DNA from: GCA-002701455 sp964342575
GTDB taxonomy: Bacteria > Pseudomonadota > Alphaproteobacteria > Thalassobaculales > Thalassobaculaceae
Direction of reading: 5' to 3'
Length of the DNA stretch: 64,000 nucleotides
Assembly: GCA_964342575.1 (NCBI GenBank)
Contig: CAYFGZ010000005.1
Span: 1-64,000, forward strand
Below are positions 37,234-45,671 of this stretch, piece by piece. A program made the translations under genes and the position numbers. The stretch's first letter is position 1, and every line of letters starts with the position of its first letter. Below the pieces are notes generated by a model. That model worked only from the letters and a program-made list of their open reading frames with translations, made no database searches and was not told where the DNA came from.

Positions 37234-37383
37234 CAATCGCTTGACCTGTAGATCGCAGTTTCAAGCGTGAGTATTATCTAATTAAATAATTTTGACCATC
37301 AATTCTTTAATTTACCTTGATGCAATTGTGCTAACAACAAATTTGCGATGGCGGTTTTATTTATTATGGTATTTGTATTTTAT

Positions 37384-37451
37384 GTGAAACTACCTCGAAG
37401 GGTGATTGCCTGTCTGGAACAACAACGCAGCCTCGTTGTTAAGTGTTTCAC
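37384..37451 (+). promoter_or_regulatory. Nested inverted repeats upstream of glutathione reductase
   Basis: An outer pair GTGAAAC (37384-37390) / GTTTCAC (37445-37451) encloses an inner pair AACAACG (37421-37427) / CGTTGTT (37434-37440) with a 6-base loop. Both stems are perfect 7-mers. No T-run follows. The element ends 73 bases before the gor start, so it may be a leader RNA structure or dyad operators for gor. Confidence 0.4.
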
Positions 37452-37524
37452 GAATTGTTGTCCAGAAGTACGGGAACACCTAACGGGTTATAGTGAAATT
37501 GAAATGGTTTAAAAGGTAATTAAT

Positions 37525-38880
37525 ATGTCTAAGTATGATTATGATTTGATAACGCTTGGAGCTGGGTCGGGTGGGGTCAGGGCCAGCAGGTTAGCGGGTG
37601 CTTATGGTGCTAAGGTAGCAGTAGTAGAAGAATTGAGAGAGGGTGGTACGTGTGTTTTGCGGGGCTGTGTGCCAAAAAAATTACTCGTCTACGGAAGCCA
37701 TGTGGCGGAGGAAATTGCAGACGCGGCAGGTTATGGTTGGGCAATTGGAAATGTAACCCATAATTGGGAGACTCTGATTAATGCAAAAAATCTAGAACTG
37801 GATAGATTGCACGACATTTATGTTAGTCTCCTAGAAAATGTTGGCGTTGAGCGATTTCATGGTCGTGGAGTACTGATTGACAAACATACTGTCGCAATTG
37901 GAACAAAAAACATAACCGCGGAACGCATTTTGATAGCGGTTGGTGGGTGGCCAAGCATGCCTACTATCCCAGGAATAGAGCATACAATAAGCTCTAATGA
38001 AGCACTGGATTTAAGATCACTTCCCCGTCGAATAGTGATTGTTGGATCGGGCTATATAGCTGTCGAGTTCGCTGGAATTTTTAATGGATTTGGTTCTCAT
38101 GTAGACCTTATATTTCGAGCAGATAAAGTTCTAAGGGGCTTTGATGAAGATATGAGATTGGCTATGACGGATGAAATGAAGAAAAAAGGGATTAATATTA
38201 TATCGCAATGCTTGCCAAGCAGCATTGATCCGTTAGATGGTGCTTATCGGATAAACCTATCTAATAAGACGAAGATCGAAGCAGATCAGGTCATGTATGC
38301 CACGGGTCGTGCTCCAAACACAAAGGGATTGGGGCTTGAGGAAATAGGGGTAAAAATGTCTGAAAATGGAGCCATAATGGTTGATGAAAGGAATAGGTCT
38401 AGCGTGGACAGTATTTTTGCGGTTGGAGATGTTACTGACCGCAAAAATTTGACGCCTGTAGCGATAGCGGAGGCTCGAGCTTTTTCTGAAACATTTTATA
38501 ATAATAATCCCATGACGATGGACTACAATGATATTCCTTGTGCCGTATTTAGCCAACCACCAATTGCGTCAGTTGGTTTTACTGAGCAAGAGGCAAAGAA
38601 GCAGATAGGAGAAGTTGATATCTATGTTTCCGGATTCCGTCCTATGAAATATACAATGACACATAATACCGAACGTGGATTTCAAAAATTGATAGTGGAT
38701 CGCAAGACGCAGCGCGTTGTTGGAGCACATATGATGGGAGTAGATGCTCCAGAAATAATCCAGGGTATTGGTATTGCATTAAAGAAGAACGCTACCAAGG
38801 CTGATTTTGACGCGACTATTGGAATACATCCCACCGCTGCTGAAGAGTTTGTCACAATGCGCCAAATCCGAGCGGATTGA
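37525..38880 (+). CDS. gor: Glutathione-disulfide reductase
   Basis: FAD-dependent NADPH enzyme keeping glutathione reduced in the cytoplasm. Residues 5-35 form the FAD-binding fold (LITLGAGSGGVRASRLAGAYG, abridged). The redox disulfide is GGTCVLRGCVPKKLLVYGS near residue 41, the arrangement specific to glutathione reductases of the plant/proteobacterial type. The NADPH fold is IVGSGYIAVEFAGIFNGFG near residue 175, and the C-terminal His-Glu pair lies in IGIHPTAAEEFVTM. Length 451 aa is standard. The start follows AAAAGG. Confidence 0.94.
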   Translation: MSKYDYDLITLGAGSGGVRASRLAGAYGAKVAVVEELREGGTCVLRGCVPKKLLVYGSHVAEEIADAAGYGWAIGNVTHNWETLINAKNLELDRLHDIYVSLLENVGVERFHGRGVLIDKHTVAIGTKNITAERILIAVGGWPSMPTIPGIEHTISSNEALDLRSLPRRIVIVGSGYIAVEFAGIFNGFGSHVDLIFRADKVLRGFDEDMRLAMTDEMKKKGINIISQCLPSSIDPLDGAYRINLSNKTKIEADQVMYATGRAPNTKGLGLEEIGVKMSENGAIMVDERNRSSVDSIFAVGDVTDRKNLTPVAIAEARAFSETFYNNNPMTMDYNDIPCAVFSQPPIASVGFTEQEAKKQIGEVDIYVSGFRPMKYTMTHNTERGFQKLIVDRKTQRVVGAHMMGVDAPEIIQGIGIALKKNATKADFDATIGIHPTAAEEFVTMRQIRAD

Positions 38881-38941
38881 GCAAGATGCAAAATGATATT
38901 GCCATTGAGCCATTTTTATTGCGCGAAAATAGAGACCAGAT

Positions 38942-39127
38942 GTGAATTTATTTGCATATATAAAAAATGGAAATATAGAAGCCATAAAAACAGACCACGA
39001 ATATAAAATAGTTCTGGAGGCTATAGACGCGATGATTGAAGCGGAGCCTGGGTCGCCAGAATGGGATAGGCTCGAATTACTTTCCTTGCTTGTCAGCGCT
39101 TATGAAAAAAAATCTTTAACCAATTAA
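38942..39127 (+). CDS. HigA-like antitoxin N-terminal fragment, HTH-less
   Basis: A 61-aa protein starting at GTG 38942. Its core IKTDHEYKIVLEAIDAMIEAEPGSPEWDRLELLSLLVSAYEKK (abridged) closely matches the N-terminal helical region of HigA-type antitoxins (COG5499-like), where the pattern EAEPGTPEGDxLELLxxLVxAYE is followed by a helix-turn-helix. Here the frame stops right after that block, so no DNA-binding domain exists, and I see no RelE/HigB toxin gene beside it. It is either a relic or a stand-alone small protein. Its last 12 bases overlap the convergent PNPOx-fold gene. Confidence 0.6.
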   Translation: MNLFAYIKNGNIEAIKTDHEYKIVLEAIDAMIEAEPGSPEWDRLELLSLLVSAYEKKSLTN

Positions 39128-39568
39128 CTTTGTATATCTCGAAAGCCATTCTGCTTTGAGACTACTTTCGTCTGCTCCCCGATCATAGGCCGGGGAAAAA
39201 ATATGTTGTGCTGCTGTAATTTCTACTTGAAATATTCCTTTAACGTCGTTTAACAGTTCTCCCCAAGTTTCAAACTGAGGTCGAATGGTTTCGAACTCTG
39301 TGCTATTTCTTTGTAAATAGGTTGCTACTCCTCTTAATCGGCAGGCTTGGCGTCTAAATACGTCTATGTAATTTGCTTCCACAAATGGGTTCGTCTTTAT
39401 GTTACGTCGGGTTTGCGGGGATCGAATATCGCAGAAAGCGATATGAGTTTTATCCAGGATTACTGTCGTTGCTTTGGGGGAAACAGCGGGAAAACCATCT
39501 GGTGTAATAGTGGCGATTAATCCAATAGTATTTTCACGGATTATTCTTTCCATATTTGAAGTGAGCAT
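39116..39568 (-). CDS. Pyridoxamine 5'-phosphate oxidase-fold protein
   Basis: Split-barrel flavin-binding protein of 150 aa. The opening (IRENTIGLIATITPDGFPAVSPKATTVI, abridged) and DIRSPQTRRNIKTNPFVEANYID near residue 50 are typical of the general PNPOx-like family rather than true PdxH, which is longer. It could bind FMN, F420 or haem. Its ATG at 39568 lies 5 bases after the glnS stop with GGGAG inside the end of glnS, so the two are probably one operon without an obvious functional reason. Confidence 0.78.
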   Translation of the reverse strand: MLTSNMERIIRENTIGLIATITPDGFPAVSPKATTVILDKTHIAFCDIRSPQTRRNIKTNPFVEANYIDVFRRQACRLRGVATYLQRNSTEFETIRPQFETWGELLNDVKGIFQVEITAAQHIFSPAYDRGADESSLKAEWLSRYTKLIG

Positions 39569-39573
39569 TGACT

Positions 39574-41259
39574 TTAACTCCCAGTTTTTGTCTTTTCCCT
39601 AGTATCTCGTAATGGAATAGTACGGTTAAATACTGGAAACTGCGGTGTACTATCTACATCTCGGTAGAAATACCCTAATCTCTCGAATTGAATGTGCGCA
39701 ATTGGACACAAATTTTCTATACTGGGTTCTAAATAACAGTCCTCCAGAATTTCCATTGAATCCGGATTAATGTCTTCAACAAAATCCCTGTTGGCTCCAG
39801 GACTAGAACAAATATAAAGTGGGTTGTATAGCCTAACCTCGGTTTTTTTGCTGTGTGCAGCTGAAACCCAATGGATAGTACCCTTTACTTTTCTGCCGTC
39901 TGGGGCGGTGCCCCCGCGGGTTGTGGGGTCGTAGGTGCATATAAGCTCGGTTACCGTACCTGAACTGTCTTTGATAACATCTTTACAGGTTATGAAAAAA
40001 GCATACCTCAACCTAACTTCTCGACCTGGTCCCAGGCGGAAGAATTTCTTTGGTGGATCTTCCATAAAGTCATCGCGTTCAATCCAAAGTTCTCTCGAAA
40101 ATGGTATTTTTCTGGTTTCTCCAATGTCAGCGTTCGGATTGTTAACCGCGTCCAGCCACTCCGTTTCACCGTCTGGAAAGTTTTCGATAATTACTTTCAA
40201 GGGACGAATTACTGCCAGTCGTCTTTCTGCGGTTTGGTTTAACCGATCGCGAATACAATGTTCTAAAAGGGCTATCTCCACCTCGCCTTCGTTTTTAGAT
40301 ACAGATACACGTTTTACAAAGTCTCGCAGTGCTTCAGCGGGGACCCCTCGCCTGCGAAGACCCGACAGTGTAGCCATTCGTGGGTCGTCCCAGCCTTTTA
40401 CGTGGTTTTCGGAGACTAGCCTTGTCAGCCGTCGCTTGGAGAGCACTGTATAGCTTATTTGTAATTTTGCGAATTCGTATTGCTGTGGTTTGACAGGAAC
40501 TGGTAAAGATTCTAACAGCCAGTTGTAGAGTGGTCGATGGTCTGCAAATTCTAGTGTGCAAAGAGAATGAGTGACACCTTCTATGGCGTCAGATTGACCA
40601 TGAGCAAAGTCATAGGTTGGATATATACACCACTCCCGTCCCGTCCGAGGATGTTCTGCATGTAAAATTCGATAAATAATTGGATCTCGTAGATTAATAT
40701 TTCCTGAACTCATGTCTATTTTAGCCCTCAGTACTCTTGATCCATCCATAAATTCTCCGTCTTTCATGCGACGGAACAGCTCAAGATTTTCCTTTATCGC
40801 TCGGTCTCGGTATGGACTTTTCTTTCCTGGTTCGGTAAGCGTTCCACGATATTCTCTTATTTCCTCTGCGGTTAGATCATCAACATATGCGCGGTCTGTG
40901 TTTATTAGATGCACAGCCCAAGCGAAGAGTTGATCAAAATTGTCGGATGCGTATTTTGGTTCGCCCGGCCAATCAAACCCTAACCATTTAACGTCGTTCT
41001 GAATGGAATGGATAAACTCAACTTCCTCCTTGGCAGGGTTGGTATCATCAAATCGAAGATTACACCTGCCATTGAATTCATTGGCTACGCCAAAGTTTAG
41101 ACAGATTGATAAAGCATGACCAATGTGGAGATACCCATTTGGCTCGGGCGGGAATCGAGTAACAATTTCACGGTGTTTCCCGCAAGCCAAGTCTGTCTCA
41201 ATTTGCTCGCGAATAAAATCTTTGGCGGTCGCTGTTTGGTTGTTATCTTCAACACTCAT
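39574..41259 (-). CDS. glnS: Glutaminyl-tRNA synthetase
   Basis: Class I synthetase attaching Gln to tRNA-Gln. The signatures are PPEPNGYLHIGHA (HIGH motif, residue about 42) and VLSKRRL (KMSKS equivalent, about 273). RFDDTNPAKE is present, and the eukaryotic-like C-terminal beta-barrel anticodon domains run from about residue 345 (FPDGETEWLDAVNNP, then IERDDFMEDPPKKFFRLGPGREVRLR, abridged). This layout marks GlnRS rather than the helical-anticodon-domain bacterial GluRS. Length 561 aa is typical. Many alphaproteobacteria instead use GluRS plus GatCAB, so presence of GlnRS is notable. Confidence 0.93.
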   Translation of the reverse strand: MSVEDNNQTATAKDFIREQIETDLACGKHREIVTRFPPEPNGYLHIGHALSICLNFGVANEFNGRCNLRFDDTNPAKEEVEFIHSIQNDVKWLGFDWPGEPKYASDNFDQLFAWAVHLINTDRAYVDDLTAEEIREYRGTLTEPGKKSPYRDRAIKENLELFRRMKDGEFMDGSRVLRAKIDMSSGNINLRDPIIYRILHAEHPRTGREWCIYPTYDFAHGQSDAIEGVTHSLCTLEFADHRPLYNWLLESLPVPVKPQQYEFAKLQISYTVLSKRRLTRLVSENHVKGWDDPRMATLSGLRRRGVPAEALRDFVKRVSVSKNEGEVEIALLEHCIRDRLNQTAERRLAVIRPLKVIIENFPDGETEWLDAVNNPNADIGETRKIPFSRELWIERDDFMEDPPKKFFRLGPGREVRLRYAFFITCKDVIKDSSGTVTELICTYDPTTRGGTAPDGRKVKGTIHWVSAAHSKKTEVRLYNPLYICSSPGANRDFVEDINPDSMEILEDCYLEPSIENLCPIAHIQFERLGYFYRDVDSTPQFPVFNRTIPLRDTREKTKTGS

Positions 41260-41348
41260 TGTTTCTTTGCGACCCTATTTCCTTGCAATGCAGGTGCAGC
41301 AATCCACAGTTGGCATTTTCATTCCCCTGCCAGGTTATCGTCTTAAAA

Positions 41349-43079
41349 TTAGACAGCTGGCCCCCTTACCATAGCCGCTTCCACTAAATCATCCACCGAT
41401 ATCGAGGGAGGAGACCAGGAGGTGCTATTTTCCGTCTTGCCCAACCTAAAGCCAATGTAATTTTTGTTAGCAATATCATCGCATATAGCGCGATAGCGGG
41501 CCATTCCTCCAGCATATGGCATGAAAACTCTCGGTTTTCCAGGTATATTCGCTCCATAATACCACGTGTGTTTGGCGTATGGCATGAGTGTAACGTTGGC
41601 ACAATCATTAACGTGGGACACCCATTTGTCCATGGAATCAATAGTAGCTTCAATAGTGCTTATTTCATTATCTTCTAAGAATGAAATACAATCTGTTATC
41701 CACTCTACATGCTGCTCAATAGCAACAGGCATATTGCACAGCACGGAAGGACTACCCGGGCCCGTAATAGTAAACAGGTTTGGAAAGCCAGGAATTTGTA
41801 TGCCCAAATAAGTCTTGGGACCGGCATTCCATATATCCTCTAATTTCTGACCACTTTTTCCTTCTATGTTCAAATTAAGTAACGGTCCCGTCATGGCATC
41901 GAAGCCGGTAGCAAATACCAAAATATCAACTTCATACTCCCCATTTGCCGTTTTAACGCCCTTGGGGGTTATGCACTCTATGGGATCTGATCGGACATCA
42001 ACTAGGCTAACATTATCTCTATTGAATGTTTCAAAGTAGTTAGTATCTATAGGGGGACGTTTGGTTGCGTAGGGATGATCAATATCCGTTAATAATTCAG
42101 CAGTCTTGGGATCGTTGACAATTGATTTGATTTTCTTTTTTATGAAATCTGCTGCCACGTCATTAGCTTTCTTGTCGAACGCAATATCCTGAAAACATGC
42201 TCTAAAGCCCAATCCACCCTTTTCCCATGCTGCCTCAAATATGGCCTCACGTTCATCCTCATCCACGTCAAATACTTTTCTTTCCGATATAACAAAAGTA
42301 TGGCCATTAGGTGTTGTTCGTATTGTTTCTTTAATTTGAGACCTATGTTCCCGAAGATAGTCTTGGAATTCCTGACTAAGTGGACCATTTTGGGCGGGGA
42401 CGCTGTAATTCGCTGTTCGTTGAAATACGGTGAGATGCTCGGCGGTATCTGCAATAACAGGAACTGCCTGGATTCCAGTAGAGCCAGTTCCTATCTGGCC
42501 AACGCGTTTTCCTGTGAAATCGACTCCTTCATGTGGCCACTTCCCTGTGTGATACCAATCGCCTTGAAAAGTATCATGCCCGGGAAAATGGGGGATATTA
42601 GTTGATGATAGGCAACCCACTGCAGTAATCAAATAGGTGCACTCAAAACAGTCGCCTTGTTCGGTTTGAACTTTCCAAGAATTATTTTCTTCATCATAGC
42701 GTGCGGAAGAGACGCGAAGATTAAATTGGATATCTTTTTTTAGATTAAGTTTATCAGCCACAAAATTTAGGTAACGCACTACTTCGGCGTGGCCTGGATA
42801 TCTTTCCGACCATTCCCACTCTTCTAGTAATTCATCTGAAAAATAATAGGAGTAGGAATGGCTTTCCGAATCACAACGCGCGCCTGGATATCGGTTCCAA
42901 TACCAGGTTCCGCCAACACCGTCGCCAGCTTCAACTACTTTCACGGATAAGCCAAGTTTATCTCGCAATGACATTAGTTGGTATAGACCAGAGAACCCAG
43001 CGCCTATGATAAGCGCATCAAGTTTTTTTACGTTGGATCTTTTTTTAGATCCGCTGTCCACATGAGTTCCCTCTGGCAT
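41349..43079 (-). CDS. Baeyer-Villiger-type flavin monooxygenase
   Basis: FAD/NADPH enzyme that inserts oxygen next to a ketone to give an ester or lactone. The first Rossmann motif is IIGAGFSGLYQLMSLRD near residue 23. GVGGTWYWNRYPGARCDSES follows near residue 55. The Baeyer-Villiger fingerprint FQGDWYHTGKWP is intact at about residue 168, followed by the NADPH motif GQIGTGSTGIQ. Length (576 aa from ATG 43079) fits cyclohexanone/phenylacetone monooxygenases. A TTG at 43103 is possible, but ATG has AAAGGA at suitable spacing. It is divergent from the double-hotdog gene. Confidence 0.92.
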   Translation of the reverse strand: MPEGTHVDSGSKKRSNVKKLDALIIGAGFSGLYQLMSLRDKLGLSVKVVEAGDGVGGTWYWNRYPGARCDSESHSYSYYFSDELLEEWEWSERYPGHAEVVRYLNFVADKLNLKKDIQFNLRVSSARYDEENNSWKVQTEQGDCFECTYLITAVGCLSSTNIPHFPGHDTFQGDWYHTGKWPHEGVDFTGKRVGQIGTGSTGIQAVPVIADTAEHLTVFQRTANYSVPAQNGPLSQEFQDYLREHRSQIKETIRTTPNGHTFVISERKVFDVDEDEREAIFEAAWEKGGLGFRACFQDIAFDKKANDVAADFIKKKIKSIVNDPKTAELLTDIDHPYATKRPPIDTNYFETFNRDNVSLVDVRSDPIECITPKGVKTANGEYEVDILVFATGFDAMTGPLLNLNIEGKSGQKLEDIWNAGPKTYLGIQIPGFPNLFTITGPGSPSVLCNMPVAIEQHVEWITDCISFLEDNEISTIEATIDSMDKWVSHVNDCANVTLMPYAKHTWYYGANIPGKPRVFMPYAGGMARYRAICDDIANKNYIGFRLGKTENSTSWSPPSISVDDLVEAAMVRGPAV

Positions 43080-43103
43080 AATCGTATATTCCTTTTTCAA
43101 CAA

Positions 43104-43326
43104 AGATAACTAAACCAAATAATAATTTATTGTTGGGGAAAATACGACATAATTGATGAGAGGCTCAAGTCTATCATTGAATATGTGCCTGATATTTGAA
43201 CTATTTTGTTGATAGACCCTAAAAAAAAGTCGAAGTATCTTTATTTTTATCGAGTGCTGAAATATATCCTGGGTTTTATTGTTTATTTGTTGACTGTACT
43301 CACTTTTATTTGGATAGACATCACTA
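43104..43326. other. Divergent promoter region
   Basis: About 220 AT-rich bases between the leftward monooxygenase and the rightward double-hotdog gene. Probably bears both promoters. No hairpin or coding frame stands out. Confidence 0.35.
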
Positions 43327-44205
43327 ATGACTGTTTGGCACGAACTTCATACGGGCGTAGTTCACCCCTGGCTTTGCGACCAGTTTGGGCATCTAAATGT
43401 AAGAAATTATGCAAATTTTTTTAATGAAGCACAATTTTTTGCATACGCTAGGGCTGGTTTTCCTCAATCTATAGCCCTGGAATACGGAGGACATGGAGTA
43501 GCCGCTGTTGGTCGAACTACGTTCATTAGAGAGCTTCCTGTTGGTTCGCTAATCCGCATCGATGGTGGTATGGTAGCTTCTTCAACTAAAACATTTACAT
43601 TCCTTCTAAGAATGCGTAACGAAGAAACTGGAGATTTACATGCTACGTTTGAATGCTTAGAGGTTTTTTTCAATCCTAAAACGCGAAAATCCGCTGTAAT
43701 CCCGCAGGAATTACATCCATTTATTGAACAGCAAATACAGGGAAAGCCAGAAGTAATTCAGCCCGAATTGCCCCGAAGTATCCAGCCCGTCAATAATTGG
43801 CTGGAGACGCATACAGGAGTATGTTTTCCTTGGCATTGTGATCAGTTTGGACATATGAATGTGCGGTGGTACGCGCACTGCTTCGATGATGGAATGTTTC
43901 ACTTGTGGCCAAAATTGGGTGTTGGTTGGGCCGCCATGAAAAAGGAGGGCGTCCACACGGTAACGGCATCTACGATAACTTTTTTTCAACGAGAGCTAAA
44001 AGCCGGAGATCTATTTTGCATAGAGGGAGGTTTAGTAAGAATAGGCAACAAAAGTGTGACCTTCTCTCAGCGTATGGTTAATGTTGAGACACAGAACATA
44101 CATGCTTCTCAAACTGTCACAGAAGTATTTTTCGATCCAAAAACAAGAAAAGCGGCTCAAATTCCTGGATCTCTTAAAGGAATTATCGAATCAAAAATAT
44201 CATAA
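43327..44205 (+). CDS. Double-hotdog acyl-CoA thioesterase-like protein
   Basis: A 292-aa protein made of two tandem 4HBT-type hotdog domains. The diagnostic segment is duplicated: HPWLCDQFGHLNVRNYANFF at residue 13 and FPWHCDQFGHMNVRWYAHCF at about residue 167. Each copy ends with the ...TRKSAVIPQEL / TRKAAQIPGSL pattern, so the halves are full-length repeats. The Asp of CDQFGH is the usual catalytic residue in 4-hydroxybenzoyl-CoA thioesterases, present in both. It could hydrolyse an acyl-CoA made in the local pathway. ATG 43327. Confidence 0.85.
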   Translation: MTVWHELHTGVVHPWLCDQFGHLNVRNYANFFNEAQFFAYARAGFPQSIALEYGGHGVAAVGRTTFIRELPVGSLIRIDGGMVASSTKTFTFLLRMRNEETGDLHATFECLEVFFNPKTRKSAVIPQELHPFIEQQIQGKPEVIQPELPRSIQPVNNWLETHTGVCFPWHCDQFGHMNVRWYAHCFDDGMFHLWPKLGVGWAAMKKEGVHTVTASTITFFQRELKAGDLFCIEGGLVRIGNKSVTFSQRMVNVETQNIHASQTVTEVFFDPKTRKAAQIPGSLKGIIESKIS

Positions 44206-44334
44206 CTGTTTCGTTGTAAAAGAAATCATTTGGAGCACAATTAACGACAGCACGTACGAGTTTTTAGAAGTGAACGCTGTAGCGAGTGGTTGAAGTAGTA
44301 TCTGCTGAAAGAGGGGTCACCATTAGGTTCAAGT

Positions 44335-45612
44335 ATGGTTGAAGAAATACGTCTAAAGATTGTTGAAATTGTAAATTATCGTTTGTTTTATGGTTGGATT
44401 ATTCTACTGATTGCGGGCGTGGGAGTCTTTGCTAGCGGCCCCGGCCAATCTCATACTTTCAGTGTATTCATTGGCCACATCTCCAGGGATTTGGGCTTAA
44501 GCGCCACCGCAATATCATTTGCTTACGGGTTGGCCACGTTGGTAGCGGCCTTAGGTCTGCCAATGGTTGGACGGCTTGTCGATTCACATGGTGCTCGTCG
44601 AATAATGTCGTTGGTAGTCATTTTATTAGGTGGTTCGTGTATCGCATTTGGGTTCGCGCCTGGCATCGTCTGGCTGGCATTAGGATTTGGGGCTTTGAGG
44701 TTTTTTGGGCAAGGTTCTTTGATGCTAAATTGCACCAACGTGATTACCCATTGGTTCGGAAGAAAGCGCGGGTTTGCAATCGGTTTAATGCTTATGGGTT
44801 TTGTAGTGTCGATGGCTATTCACCCACCGATTTGTCAGTGGTTAATAGAGCAGGTGGGATGGCGGGAGACTTGGTTTTGGTTGGGTGTATCAACATGGGG
44901 GTTGATGTTACCGCTGATCTTCTTGTTTTTGCATAATGCACCGGAAAACGTGAACCTTTATCCCGATGGAGTGAATAATGATACAAAAGGAGTCAAGTTG
45001 GGTATCGATAGGTATTCTGCTGAATTCGGATTCACTTTGAATGAGGCACTTCGGACGTCGACTTTCTATATTGTTGCGACGGGTCTCTGCACACTATCTA
45101 TGTTAGTTACATCGCTGCATTTTTTTCAGGTACCAATTTTTGAACATCAAGGTCTAAGTTCGGCTATTGCCGCCTGGATGTTTCCATTGTCGGCACTAAT
45201 TGCAATCGTCACACAGCCTTTCGTGGGACGTATTCTAGATTCGTTTCCGACTCCAAGAGTATTTGCCATTGCACTGATGACATTGTTTGGCTCACTTGTC
45301 TCCATGGCGTTTGTACATGACCTTGTAACAGCGGTTGTCTATGCTGTTATTTTTGGCGTTAATAACGCATTCAATATTACGTTGTTTGGATATGTGTGGC
45401 CTCGGTACTTCGGACGTCGTTACATTGGTTCCATTCAAGGCATGGGGCAAATGATAGGTGTGGTTGGGGCTTCCGTAGGTCCGTTGCCTTTGGGGATCGC
45501 TTTTGATTTGTTTGGCGATTACCAGTTTATGCTATTAAGTTTGGCTGCGCTGCCAGTTATTGCAGTGATTTTGACGCAATTTTTGAAAGAGCCACAGATG
45601 AAGGTCTGTTAA
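44335..45612 (+). CDS. MFS transporter, monocarboxylate/OxlT-like
   Basis: Inner-membrane carrier of 425 aa with twelve predicted spans and a central cytoplasmic loop near residues 205-230. The MFS motif A region is visible as GLPMVGRLVDSHGARRIM near residue 78 and its second-half counterpart as QPFVGRILDSFPTPRV near residue 298. The pattern resembles the oxalate/formate and monocarboxylate porter branch. It lies between a thioesterase-like gene and an amidase on the same strand, which suggests uptake of an organic acid or amide processed by them. Confidence 0.87.
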   Translation: MVEEIRLKIVEIVNYRLFYGWIILLIAGVGVFASGPGQSHTFSVFIGHISRDLGLSATAISFAYGLATLVAALGLPMVGRLVDSHGARRIMSLVVILLGGSCIAFGFAPGIVWLALGFGALRFFGQGSLMLNCTNVITHWFGRKRGFAIGLMLMGFVVSMAIHPPICQWLIEQVGWRETWFWLGVSTWGLMLPLIFLFLHNAPENVNLYPDGVNNDTKGVKLGIDRYSAEFGFTLNEALRTSTFYIVATGLCTLSMLVTSLHFFQVPIFEHQGLSSAIAAWMFPLSALIAIVTQPFVGRILDSFPTPRVFAIALMTLFGSLVSMAFVHDLVTAVVYAVIFGVNNAFNITLFGYVWPRYFGRRYIGSIQGMGQMIGVVGASVGPLPLGIAFDLFGDYQFMLLSLAALPVIAVILTQFLKEPQMKVC

Positions 45613-45671
45613 TCAATAGTCGAATTTCTTTTAGACATATAGTGCTAAACAAAAAAATGGGGGTGAGAATT

